In this document: positions 1 to 11,700 of the stretch, in pieces
Layout of the letters: each line of letters opens with the position of its first letter
Numbering within the stretch: position 1 is the stretch's first letter
Program-made: the position numbers and the translations under genes
Assembly (NCBI GenBank): GCA_028386065.3
Contig: JAKUCV010000419.1
Location: 37,307-101,306, forward strand
Origin: Turnera subulata
Taxonomy: Eukaryota; Streptophyta; Magnoliopsida; Malpighiales; Passifloraceae
DNA length: 64,000 bases
Direction of reading: 5' to 3'
Notes under the pieces: model-generated
Told to the model about the DNA's origin: nothing
Database searches by the model: none
What the model saw: the letters and a program-made list of their open reading frames with translations, nothing else

Positions 1-294
1 CTCAGTTACATCACTAGAATTATCTTACTAAGTTTGAATCAAAGCTACCTCACATGAAAGATAGTTTTCAAAGTACCACATGCCAATGTTTAAGGTTGTC
101 CACACAGATAATCACATCACTTAAGTTATAAGAAAGGGACGGTTGCTTGGCTCGGATCCAAGATAAAGCTCGCAATAAAATTATATCCAATAATCGATTC
201 CAATCCATATCTATATCCTAAAAAAATACTTTATTTTTGTCCAGCTATATACTCCAAACTATAGCATAAAAAATGCACATCCAAGAGGATCTTA
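1..294. other. Left edge, no gene seen
   Basis: AT-rich sequence without a credible reading frame. It lies on the 3' side of the - strand LINE zinc-finger fragment that follows and may be its degraded downstream part, but I see no motif to prove this. Confidence 0.4.
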
Positions 295-669
295 CTAGAG
301 GAAACTGCACCAGCCTGAACCACTAAGCAAATAGAACTCCAAACAGCATGGCTTACACCATGACACACGCTGCCACCGACACAGCATAACCCAAACAATC
401 CACGATGCTCTACAGTGAAAAAATAGGTGATCCCTGCTCTCAATAACCTCTCCACAAAAAGAGCAAAGTGCTTCATTAGAGGGAATAATATGGCGGTGAA
501 TTTCTAACTCCTCCCATAAAGCAATTTGATTCTCCACACATGCCGGTCCATACACTCCACAGATAGCTATCCTATGCAACCCTTCAACCTTTCCTTCTAT
601 TGGCACCCAATTCCTACCCACAATACTTGTTTCATACGAGAAAAACGATACATCCCAAAGCAAAGTCAA
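295..669 (-). pseudogene. LINE ORF2 remnant: endonuclease piece next to RT zinc-binding piece
   Basis: The - strand frame (124 codons, no internal stop) begins with the middle of an L1-type apurinic endonuclease: GRNWVPIEGK, then GVYGP, then ALWEEL. After about 60 residues it passes straight into the zinc-binding domain found at the C-terminus of plant LINE reverse transcriptases (zf-RVT), with CSFCGEVIESRDHLFFHC giving the CxxC...H...C pattern. In an intact LINE these domains are separated by the whole reverse transcriptase, so most of ORF2 is missing here. Either this is an internal deletion, or the endonuclease part is the inverted 5' end of the LINE that continues on the + strand from about 870. 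There is no start codon context; it is not a host gene. Confidence 0.75.
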
Positions 670-869
670 TCATCCCGCCGCCCTATCAAAGGCGCCAACC
701 TCCAAAAACTCAAACTTACCACCCCGTCCCTAAAATTCTTCTGTATTCACCTGAACATTGGACGGAGATATACATAGGCCAATTCGATGGCAACTAGTCA
801 AATAGACAGAGCTATGACGGAATCGATGTGGAACATTTTTTTCCGTCCCTCTCCTTACAGCAGCAAACC

Positions 870-2554
870 GTGGGTCATCCGATCATTGGCCACTAATTTT
901 ATCTCAGGATCACATTGACTAGGTATTTAAACCCTTTAGATTTCTTAACTGCCGGTGGCTTTGTCCCAATTCGAAAAGACACTCAATGGTTTCTGGGAGG
1001 AGGCTAAGAAGGAGTTTCCTCCTCAATTTTGTCTTGTAAAGAGAATGGTTCGTGTCAGGAGTTTGCTTGCTAGGTGGAATAAAGAAGTGTTTGGGCATAT
1101 GGATAAAGAACTAAAGCAAGAGCAGGATAAGGTGGAGGAATTATGGTTGGAGGCAGAAGCTCGTGATCTCACTTTAGCTGAGCAAGCAGAATGAGCTAAC
1201 AAATGTATTGTGTTGAAACTGAAACATAAACAAAGTGAAATTTTCTAGAGGCAAAAAGCTAGGGCAACCTGGTGCAAATTGGGTGATCAAAATACCCAGC
1301 TTTTTCATATTGTGGCAAGTCACAGAGGAAGGAAGAAAGTCATCCATTCGATGGATGTAAGCGAGCATACACTATCCCAACCCGATAAGCTGGAGAGAAA
1401 GGCAGTTAGTTTTTATTCGAATTTATATCAGGATACGACTACTCATAGACCATCCATTGGTGACATACAGTTTAGAACCCTTGATGATGGATCGACAAAT
1501 TTTTTGGAGAGGGTAGTGACAATTGAAGAGCTGAAGGAAGCAATATGGGCTTGTGACAGTAACAAAGCCCTACGGCCAGTTGGTTTTAACTTCTCCTTTT
1601 ACAAGAAGGGGTGGTCGTTTCTTGAGGGAGACTTGTTTGATATGGTACGGGAATTCTTTCATTGTGTCTCATTACCTAAAGGGTCAAATTGCTCATATAT
1701 CAGTCTAATTCCTAAGAAAACAACAGCTTGTTCTTTTGATGACTACCGTCCTATAACCCTCATCAATGGTCTATACAAGGTAGTATCAAAGATTTTAACT
1801 GAGAGACTAAGTCGGGTGATGGAGAAACTTATCAGTCCATGTCAGAATGCCTTTCTTTCTTGACGAAATATTTTGGATTACTTTTTGGTTGCATCAGAAG
1901 TAATACACTCTTTAAAAAAGTCCCACGCTAATGCTGTGATATGGAAGATCGACTTCTGAAAGGCTTATGATTCTATATCATGGAGCTTTCTTTTTCAAGT
2001 TATGGAATGAATGGGTTTTCTCTCTAAGTGGATCTCTTGGATTCGGATTGGCCCTACTTCAGCAGAGTTGGCCGTTTTGATCAATGGCTCTCCTTCAACC
2101 TATTTCATATACATAAGGGCTTGAAGCAAGGTACCTACTATCAACTTTCCTTTTTCTTATAGCAGCAGAGGTGTTGACATCCATGATCGCAAGTATGTCG
2201 AGGAGAGCATGGTTATACTTGAGGAGAGCATGGTTCAACTGGTTGTTATTGAGGGTGGCTCTGTTGCAATTTGCAGATGATGCGCTTCTATTCTCCACGA
2301 CCATGGAGTCGTTTTTGCTGAGTTTGAAACGGGTGCAACGATATTTTGAACTGCTTTCAGGCTTGAGCACTAACTTCTACAAGAGTGTATTGATGAGGAT
2401 TCACCTTACTAAGTCTCAGGTACAGTCGTTTACAGACGCACACCTTTGCAAAGTTGTGAACCTACCTTTCACATATCTCATCTTGCCCCTTGGGGAGAAC
2501 ATGAATAGATTAAGATTTGGGACCTTGTCATTCAGAAGTTTCATTCTAATTTGA
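870..2554 (+). pseudogene. LINE (L1-type) ORF2 fragment: endonuclease end to RT palm
   Basis: Starts inside the endonuclease C-terminus (SDHWPLIL, near 878) and continues through the linker (955-1192), the GDQNTQLFH segment near 1280 and the RT fingers (SYISLIPKK, then DDYRPITLINGLYK, 1690-1790). The palm motif FADDALLF is near 2270. Stops near 1192 and 1861 and several frameshifts between 1861 and 2170 break it. The RT ends at about 2554, so thumb, zinc-binding and RNase H-like parts are lost. It is a dead non-LTR retrotransposon copy. Its 5' side abuts an oppositely oriented endonuclease piece at 295-780. Confidence 0.85.
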
Positions 2555-3768
2555 GTTCTTAAATAAAGTTTATCGATTAGCAGTGAAATAAAAAAGAGTC
2601 CTATCCACCAAGTTGAACCTCAATTCAACCTCAAATCCGCACCTAGATTCTTTCCTTTAATTTGAATCGCCTTTCCCAGCGTCGCTCTGGTGGCTTCCAT
2701 GACTGAAAACGGTGATGAATAGGGTGGAGCAGTTCTCAGACACTAATAGTAAAAGGATGAGAAAAGGAGGAACGAATGAGAAGATGTGACAAGGAGGAGT
2801 AAAGGAAGATAGGGGAGGAGGACAAATCGAAGAAGGGAGGAGCAAAGAGAATAGAATGAAGACGATGATGTTTCATAAATTTCGTCGGGAAAGAGAGGGT
2901 GAGAGAGAGAACGGAGAGAGATGAGGAGAAGAATTTAAAAAAAAAAAAGAAAGAGAAGAAAATAGGGTTATATGAGTGAGGATAGTTTAGGAATTAATTA
3001 AATTTGGGAAGGATATTTTGGTCGTAAAACAAGTGTTGTATGCGGACAGCAGTTCTGTCCCCAGGTTGAGTTGCGGACAAAAAAAATTAAAATAGTCCCA
3101 AATTCCTTGAATACGAGTCCACCATTTTTATCCCGCCCCGCAACCCAAACAGGAACGCTACCTTAGATTTGAACGAAGCCAAATGTTACCAACGTCATCA
3201 TACTCTCAATCAACACACATAAAGGCATATTGTAACTAAAATCATATGCAAAATAAGTTTATTAGTCATCAAAACACAATTATATATACTAAACATTTTC
3301 AAAAAAAATTAATACTAATCACATTATTTTTTTTTATAAATACTAATCACATTATTAATCCTATGTTGTACACATTGTATCCTACTCTCGTTTGGAATTC
3401 ATTAATAATACATCATCATTTACATTAAAAACATCTTATGTTTAGGGTCACACCATTAAATAAATATGTAGCCGCAATACCATTATAGTTTTGTTGCATT
3501 TAACCGATCACCGTTTTACCGCATTTGCTTGCGTATATAGTATGAATGGACGAGGATTATAATATGGGACTTAGCAAAATTCTTGCATGTTTCTAACTTT
3601 ATGTCAGTTAGATGTGACTCCTTTTATGTGGCGCTTAAAATTGGGATTTTGGACATGGGAAAATATATATGTATTCTTGAATGTGGAAGGATTTGTATTA
3701 CTCAAAATCAGTTACATTAGGCAGGAGTTATTCTCCTGGCATTGCAAACATCATTCAAAATGATCTCC
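2555..3768. other. Non-coding interval
   Basis: No credible gene. The stretch 2690-2950 is purine-rich (GA-rich) on the + strand, followed by an A-run near 2940. AT-rich sequence fills 3240-3720. Short similar words near 2610 and 3060 hint at inverted ends of a small element but are too diverged to call. Confidence 0.5.
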
Positions 3769-4657
3769 CTAACCAGGTGGGTCAACTAGGGGAGTATAAC
3801 CTAAGTTTATGTCAAAAGCTAGGTTAGCTAAGGCATCTGCACAAAAATTTGCCTTTCTATATACAAAATGAATATTGACATTCCAATTCCTATTCAAAAG
3901 CAGTCCTGACCAGGCCGTCCTTCGCGGCCTCCAAATCCGACAGCATAGAAATAATCCAATCAATCGCTACCAATGACTCAGATTCCACAATAACGTGTGA
4001 ATATCCACGGTTCCAGGCATGTTGCAGACCCAAGAAAATACTACACAGCTCGGCCTTGACTGGTGTACACTGTCCCAAGTTCATATCAAAACTAGATAAC
4101 CGCATACCTACATGGTTTCTCACTAAATCCCTAGCTGCCGCGGCACCAAAATCCCCTCTGACGGCCCCGTCGACGTTTAGCTTCACCCATCCACTCGCCG
4201 GGCACTGCCATTGAAGCATTCTTCTGGGAATAGGTGCTGGTCTGCCACCCAGTCCTCCAATGAGATTCCAACTATGCCCAAACTCAATAGCGTAAGTCAT
4301 AATAGCTTTAGAGGGGCAATTACTCTCACCCTCCTCCTCACTGAAAACCAGCTTATTCCTCCAATGCCAAATCTTCCAACAAACCGTGGCAAAAACCATA
4401 CACCAATTATTTCGTCCAAATTGAGTCTGATCGGGATTGAGATTGGTGAAGACCTACTGCTCCAAGTTCATACCAAAAAAGAAGCGCATATATGTCTTAT
4501 CCAACATTAGCGCCGCCCAGATATCCTTGGAAAAATAATAGTCTCTCAACACGTGGAGACAGTCTTCAATTTCCACATTGCACCGTGGACACAAAGGTGA
4601 GGATGTCAACTTTCTCTCCACTCTAAGTTGAATCGTGAGGAGTCTACCATGACCCAA
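3769..4657 (-). pseudogene. LINE ORF2 3' part: RT zinc-binding and RNase H-like domain
   Basis: On the - strand the order is the zinc-binding domain (GHGRLLTIQL, CPRCNVEIEDCLHVLRD; 4454-4657), then an RNase H-like domain of the plant LINE/RVT_3 type (KLNVDGAVRGDFG near 4160, KAELCSIFLG near 4045, VIVESESLVAIDWI near 3980) and its last helix (ANFCADALANLA near 3830). A frameshift lies near 3890-3960 and another near 4400-4450. The upstream RT is cut off at about 4660, where a + strand LINE begins, so this copy probably predates that insertion. No poly(A) is obvious at its 3' side (about 3720). Confidence 0.85.
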
Positions 4658-4678
4658 AATCTACAAAAAAGATGGGGG

Positions 4679-5827
4679 ATGACGCCACCACATAATGCCA
4701 AGCGTGCAGAACCTTCACCGGATGGGGGATCTGAGGATTCCCATCATAGGGAGGATGATAGAAGAAACAAGAAGGTCAAACGACGAGAAGGAGAGGGGAG
4801 TGCAGAGCCAGCTGTAGATGCTCCGATGGAGGAAGCTCAATTCTCTTACAAATCCAAGCTTATTGTAGGCTCGGAGATGGAGAAGGAACCAGAGCCCCAG
4901 TGGGAGGAAGAAGAGGAGCTAGATGTGGAAGAGGGGGACATAGAGAAAGTGGATGGCGAGAAAAGTCTAGCTATGAAATCAGTGAAGCCTTCAAGAATAG
5001 GTTGAGGAAGCCTTGGGAAAACGCGGTAATTATCAAGTTAATTGGCGAGCCCATCGGTTACAGAGTTCTCAAGTCAAAGCTCAAGATGCTATGGGAGCCT
5101 ACAGGTGCGTCGCCTTATTGATATGGAAAATGGTTTCTTTATAGTTCGGTTTATGGACAAGGCAGATATGGACCATGCTATATTGGATGGTCCGTGGACC
5201 ATCTTTGCTCATGCTCTGTTGGTTCAACCGTGGACGGCTGGGTTTCGAGCCTCTAGTGGTACTATTGATAGAGCCACTATTTGGGTCCGTTTTCTTGAGG
5301 TTCCTGTAGACTGGTATCACTCCCATATTCTCCAAGGGTTGGGAAATATGGTAGGAAGGTTTGTGAAGATTGATGAGCGAACTACAACTTCAGACCGTGG
5401 TAGATTTGCTAAGGTTCTTGTGGTTGTTGACCTCTGAAAACCATTGAAGGGTGTTAATGAAGTTGACGGGGAGGAATTCAAGGTTGTCTATGAAGAGATT
5501 CCTACCATCTACTTCAACTGCGGATGGTCAAGTCAGTCACAGGAGACATGCCCAGAAATTCCGGTGGCGGAGGATGGGAGTTTCGAGAGCCACGTCTGGC
5601 CAACATCGGACGTTGAGCCACCTGCGTCAGGGGAAGTGCGAGGACACCCCTCGAGCCACGCACAGAGACCAGTGGTGGGTGAGTGGATAGTGGTCCCCCC
5701 TAGTTACCGTAAACATAGCAAAAGGTCCTCACCAATGGCCAGTGTCGGTAACCCCTTAGGGCAGACCAGTGGTAGTGCCTTAAACAAATTCTCTGCCCTA
5801 GCTAACCCATTCTCCATCCCCCAATAG
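4679..5827 (+). pseudogene. LINE ORF1 (DUF4283-type nucleic-acid-binding protein), broken
   Basis: ATG at 4679 opens an acidic/basic N-terminus (MTPPHNAKRAEPSP... QFSYKSKLIVG) typical of plant L1 ORF1. The DUF4283 core follows, spread over frames by shifts near 4995 and 5105: GYRVLKSKLKMLWEP, then NGFFIVRFMDKADMDHAI, DGPWTIFAHALLVQPW and ATIWVRFLEVP (5040-5435). A stop at about 5435 precedes the CCHC-like knuckle (YFNCGWSSQSQETCP near 5510). The knuckle has lost its first cysteine context and its histidine, so zinc binding is doubtful. The tail is rich in Pro/Ser/Thr. ORF1 proteins of this group bind element RNA; this copy cannot make an intact one. Confidence 0.8.
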
Positions 5828-6550
5828 GAAACCACAGTAAGACCCCAATAGGCCCAACAACTTAACCTACAGTTCATGCTGTTCAATGCTCAGACTGCTA
5901 GGGCAGCAAAGCAACAGGCCCAAAAGGCAAAGGCAATCCAAAAAAAGCACTATGCGGCCAAAAAGTACAAGCCCAAAACCCACAACCCCCTCTAAAGGAT
6001 GTTTCTAATGTAAGCCCCATCACCCAGAAAACCCCTGCCAAAACCCAAAACTAGTCATCCTTCTCTGCCCCTCCTTCTCATAAATCCAGCCCTGGTGAAT
6101 CCTGTACGGTGAAGTCCAAGTCCCCCCTACCAGAGCCAAACACATAGCCACCACCCATGTTGAGTCTGACCACACGAAAATTGTTCCCACTGAGACCTCC
6201 CAGTACCCCGTTCCCCCTCTCATACCCCCCTTCCCATCCACTCCATTACCCAAAAATAGGTCTCCTGTAGTAGTGAATATTGGCGAGACGCCAAAACCAC
6301 CTGATATCGGTCATCAAATGGAGTTACAAGGTGTACACTCACCAGTTTGCTTAGGGGGAGCTATTCCCAACCCTACACAACTGCAGTAGGATAATGCAAC
6401 CATTGAGATGGAAATGGGGGCGATTATGTTCCCCACCCGGAGGATGTCCAGATGTCAAAAGCCCCCTTCCTAAGGAGAGTGGAACACAAGCTTAGCCTCA
6501 CCTTGTGTTCTTTGTATATACATCGTTTGTTATTTATGTTATCACTTTTT
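5828..6550 (+). other. LINE ORF1 tail / ORF1-ORF2 spacer
   Basis: Pro- and Gln-rich in translation with many stops, fitting the low-complexity C-terminal tail of ORF1 and the spacer before ORF2. No separate gene is seen. Confidence 0.5.
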
Positions 6551-7375
6551 GCTTAGAATTGCCAGGGCACTGGCAAGAAAGAATTCAAAAGAGCGATGAA
6601 GGAGAAGAAGGCTAATACTAAACCACTAATTGTGATAGTGGTTGAGACAAGGATAAGTGGAAGGAAGGTGGCGAATGTGATTCGCAGACTAGGGTATACG
6701 AACTCACACAGGGTGGATGCGAGGGGCTACGCAGGCGGGATTTGGGTTTTGTGGAAAGAGGGTGATGTTGGGGTGAACATACTCTCGGACCATACCTAAT
6801 TTATCCATATGCAGGCTTTTGTAGACGAGGTCAGATTCCTTGTCACAACAATTTACACCAGTCCGCAGGAGAAATGGCATAAATTCCTGTGGAAGAATCT
6901 GGAGGCGTTGAGTGCATCCATTGATCAGCCATGGGTGCTATTGGGAGACTTCAACGCTGTCCTTGAAGGTTCAGAACGAAGAGATAGCAACCTGAGAACG
7001 GGAGTAGGCAAAAAATTGTTCCAAGAGTATGTTGAGGAGTGTCGGTTGATGGATGTGCAGTATATGGGATCGAAATTCACATGGGCGATTGGAGGAAGGC
7101 AGGCCAGGCTAGATCGAGCATTGTGTAATGACCAGTGGCTCGATCAGTGGCCAAATTCTTCCCTTCTCCACTTGCCAAGAATTTTTTCAGACCATAAACC
7201 CATTCTACTTCGATTGGATGGCCTAAGAGGACAGACCAGCCGAGTGAGGGATTTCAGATTCCAATTAGCTTGGTTGCTTCATACGGACTTTCCACGACTC
7301 ATGTCCAATTCCTGGACACCCGAGGCAACGTTCCCCGATGCTAAAGCCTCGTTTAGGCAAAAGGCTCAAGTCTAG
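6551..7375 (+). pseudogene. LINE ORF2 endonuclease domain
   Basis: Exonuclease-endonuclease-phosphatase fold. It opens with NCQGTGKKEFKRAMKE (the codon before it is TAG where a Trp is usual), then VVETRISG near 6640 with the catalytic Glu, GGIWVLWKEG near 6745, a stop at about 6798, WVLLGDFNAVLEGSERR (6930-6985) with the metal-site DFN, RLDRALCN near 7110 and the terminal SDHKPILLRLDG near 7195. Catalytic motifs are present, but the premature stop and the TAG at 7373 break the frame. It nicks target DNA in target-primed reverse transcription in active relatives. Confidence 0.85.
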
Positions 7376-8749
7376 AATAAAACCGTATTCGGGAATATGC
7401 ACCTCAGGAATTGGAGAATACTGGCCCAAATTGCTAGTATTCAACGGTACCTAGAATCCTGAAGTTCTAATTTTTTGGAGAGCTTAGAAGTGGAGTTGCG
7501 CATTGAGTTGGACAACGTGTTATTGTAGGAGGAATAGTTATGGGCATAACAGGCTAGAAATCAGTGGATTAAGGCGGGGGAAAGAAACACCTCATATTTC
7601 CACACCTCCATAGTGATAAGAAAGAAACGAGAAAGAGTTACGAGTTTGAAGGATGAGAGTGGCAGGTCTTTGGAGGATCATGAGGAGCTGAAAAATCTTG
7701 TTGTCTGGTATTTCAGCCAATTGTATATAGAGGAAGTACCTTCAATCTCGCTTCCTCCCCCTCGTGGCTATTTCCCAGTCTGCCCTATCGACTCTGTCTC
7801 TAAACTGAAGGAACCACTGTCGGATGATGAAATTAAAGCTGGGCTTTTTCAGATGGGGCCGCTCAAAGCCCCTGGGCCAGATGGCCTACATGCCCTTTTT
7901 TACCAATCGCAATGGGCAATTGCGGGCAGCAGCCTTACTGAATACATCAAGGAGTGTTTTGTTTCTAACAAATGGAAGCAGGAGCTCAACAAAACAACCA
8001 TCACCCTTATTCCTATGGTTGCGAAGCCCATTTTCATCAAGCACTGCCGCTTGATAGGGTTATGTAATGTCAACTATAAAATCCTCTCAAAGGTCCTTGT
8101 GAATCGGCTGAAACCCCTACTTGAGGAGTTAGTGGTGCCTACCCAATGCAGCTTTGTTCCCGGGGGCAAATAACCGATAACATTATATTGGTTCAGGAGG
8201 TGATACACAGGATGAGAAAGAAGAAAGGGGAGTCCGGGTTGATGGCGATAAAAATCGACCTCGACAAGGCGTATGATAGGCTCAGGTGGAGCTTTATCAG
8301 GGACACTCTTGAGGATGTTGGGTTGCCAAGTGTATTTGTACGAGCAGTTATGTGTTGTGTTACGACTCTTAGAATGCGAGTCAATTGGAATGGGGATTAT
8401 TCCGAGTTCTTCAATCCTAGTAGGGGGGAATTCGATAGGGAGACCCCCTATCCCCGTACTTGTTCGTTCTGTGTCTGGAACGGCTCAACCAACTCACACA
8501 ACAGACAGTGAATCAGGGGCGATGGAAACCGATGGAGATTTGTAGGGGAGGGTCGTGTCTCTCACACGTGTTTTTCTCCGATGACCTTGTGGATGTTATT
8601 CTGGATTACTTGGATGAATTTTGCGCCTGGTCTGGACAGTTGGTCAGTAAGGAGAAAACTAGAATTTTCTTCTTCCCAAATTTTTTTACAAGAAAGGCAA
8701 AAGCTCTGAGTGGACAGCTTGGGTTTAAGCTCACCAAGGATCTGGAATG
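7376..8749 (+). pseudogene. LINE ORF2 reverse transcriptase, first part
   Basis: After a linker with stops (7376-7612) come the RT fingers and palm: KAPGPDGLHALFYQSQW near 7870, TITLIPMVAKP near 8000, NYKILSKVLVNRLKP near 8070, MAIKIDLDKAYDRLRW near 8245, and FSDDLVD near 8575 in place of the usual (F/Y)ADD. Frameshifts lie near 8165 and 8430-8460. The reading is cut at 8750-8754 by the target site of the large LTR element and continues at 18443. Confidence 0.85.
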
Positions 8750-8754
8750 TTACT
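8750..8754. repeat. Target-site duplication TTACT, left
   Basis: Matches 18438-18442. Removing the element and one copy rejoins the LINE RT reading frame exactly. Confidence 0.9.
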
Positions 8755-11700
8755 TAAAACACCTCGTCCTAAGTTTACCCGACATACAGTGATTACCAAC
8801 AACAGTGCCGACACGTGGCACAAACAATGTAAATATCAGATATAACGGCCCAACGGCCCAACATCAAATACACGTCACCCGATCTCAGAGACCCAAACTA
8901 TAGCACAGCGGAAGCAATTTTTAATTTAATGTCATCATATGCAAAGCCTGATGCAGCTAATGGATCCGAGTCCTGCCCGAGGGTACGCTGCAGCTTGCCT
9001 CGTACGTTCCTGTACCACAAACAACTCATCCTACGGGATGAAACCCCGCAGGCGAGGGGTGAGTCCGAAGTGCTCACCAACGAAGGATAAACAGAGATAT
9101 ATAATCAACCGTAATACTTTCGAAGTAAACACAGACAAATATAACACAAAGACTCTACCAAAATATGACTGAGCCAAGACCAAAAGAATATTTACTATTA
9201 TTTCCAATTTTATCTTCCGGGCCCCGTCACTGGACAAGCTAGGATCGTACCTGGTTATTAACTAATTCTGGATGCCAGGCCAAATCACAATCCGGGATCA
9301 ACATCCCAATATCAACAAACCCGGGATCAACATCCCAATATCACAAATCCGGGATCAACATCCCAATATCACAAATCCGGGATCAACATCCCCAACAACC
9401 AACCAAACCGGCCTTGACACCATAGAACTAGCTTCTAACCATCTAGTCGTACCACTAATTTCTACGTGACAATTATATCATCATCTTAAATTCAATTCCA
9501 ATTCCATTTCCAATACTCATTATTCTTTCCTCAATTATCCACATAGACCAGTTCATCATTATTCTTTACACAATATCACAAATCCAATATCACAGTCTAA
9601 CATCAACAACAACAACAACATCATAGCAGTCAATCAACCAACAATATTCATCTCAGCAGTTCAATCAAGCAACAAAACAATCACAGTATTACGGGCACAT
9701 ATCAAGGGTTATCCATCCTCACCTGATGTGTCTCTGAAACTGCTATCCGATCAAACCTCAATGTCCCTATATACATATATGGCAATACAATCACTTATAA
9801 TGCACCAACAAGATGATTATGCATGATACCGGTTTAACGGTTATTATACGGCTTATCCGTTCATTTCATTATCTCCATAGTTATCTTATTACCAAGCAGT
9901 TCAACCAACTTGGTGGTAATTAATTTAATCCAACGGTTATATTAAGTGTATTTGATTAAATCAAAAACCGAAAAAAGAGCGCCCAAGCCGTTATCCAGGC
10001 CCTTAGGTCGCTTAAGATAAGAAAATACATGCTCATAAATACGTTGTTTAAATCATATATAAGAAATCATATTACGAAATATATAATATTCCATAAGGTA
10101 CCTATAATCGACAAAATAGTAATAATTACGTATTCATTTAATAAAAGATTATAATATAGCAAATATGCAAAAATGTCATATAAATAATATACCGATTAGT
10201 AAAACCGTGAAATAGAAAATGTCATTATCGGTAGGAAATCAATATAGTAGCGATACGGTATAAAATAATGTAGTAAATTTTTATACTTATAAAATCGATA
10301 AATTTAGGTAGAGTATAAATTAATATATCTTAAGGTGATAATTAAATTAGTGGTCAAAGGTAATATAATCTTTAGTAAAATAATGACTTAGATAAACAAT
10401 ATTTCAAAATAATATTACCGTTATTACGTTAACCAAAATATTTCCGATAAAATATAGTTAAGTCTTAAAATAATTTTTGTATGGATTACTATATATAAAT
10501 TCGGCAAAATTATAAAGAAAGGGAGTAATATTATTGTAGCTCAAAAGATTGAAAACCATTATAGAAATATATTCATATATATATATATATATATAGCCAA
10601 AAATTATTTATAAGATTTGGTAAATAAGAATGGGCCTATTATTATTTTAGCCCAGAACATAATTAAGAAATTAAGCCCCGGGGAACCTTCACTTGCGTTT
10701 AGTCCATCGGAGAAAATTTTAAAACAATAAATAAAAGAGTTAATTAGAAATTATGGGCCTTTAATTATAATTAACCCAATTAAAATAAATAAAACCGAAA
10801 ATTAAATTCAATGGGCCTTTTACGAGCCCAGATAAGCGTAAATAAAATTAAAACGGAAATTAAAATACTATAGGCCTTTTTAAATAGCCCAATGGAAAAT
10901 AAGAGCATAAATAAATAAATGCATAAAATTAAATAAAAACAGAATTCAATAAATAAAGCATAAATAAAATTATAGGTTATTATTATTAATTAACTTAATT
11001 AACCGTTCCATTAATCGTGGTATAATGTCCAAGTCCGTTATCGTTCGGGTTCGTTAATATCGTTCAAGTCCGTTAAAGATGCATGAATAGTCCGAGGCTC
11101 GGGTTTACCCAAAGTCCGTTTCCGGGCTCGCCGGGAAATCCCCGGGAGTGCCTGAACATCGCCGGATTCCGGCCTAACACTGTTCACAGATTCTAGAACT
11201 CCACAAATTTCTTGTTCACGGCTCTGTCCAGCTACTATTCATCGTTAAACAAAACGCCCAAGGCACCACACAAAAATGCCGTCGAGCCCACCACCAGCGT
11301 CATCACCATACACGCAGCCACCCTCCGGTGGCCGAGACTCCACCAGACCACCACATCCACCATCCACAACACCACAACCCCCAACCACAGCAACCCAAAC
11401 AGTGACATCGACAACCGGATTATGAACAAACCAACAACAACAGAACAATCCAATCAAACACAACTCAGGAAGAAATTATGGGGAATAGATGCGGCCAGAA
11501 ACTCACCCAGCAGAACGACGACGACGTCTCCGGTTTCAATTCCAAAGCAGCAAGGCTCAGAGGTGGCGAATCAAGCGAGGAGGCGGCGAAGCAATGGCAG
11601 ATCGGCCTCTGTGCTCGGTGGTAGAGGAACAGCGACGATGGCGGCGAGGAGGTTGCGGGGCGATCTCAGGCGGCAACCACTGCCAGCGGCTTCGGCAGCA

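Noticed and set aside
2594..3130. Small inverted-repeat element (MITE)
   Set aside because: Ends share only short words (TTGAACCTC versus the complement of AGGTTGAGTT); no clear terminal repeat or target duplication.
9286..9397. Regularly spaced 28 bp repeats resembling a CRISPR array
   Set aside because: The units are contiguous with no unique spacers, occur in both LTRs of a plant retroelement, and no cas genes exist.
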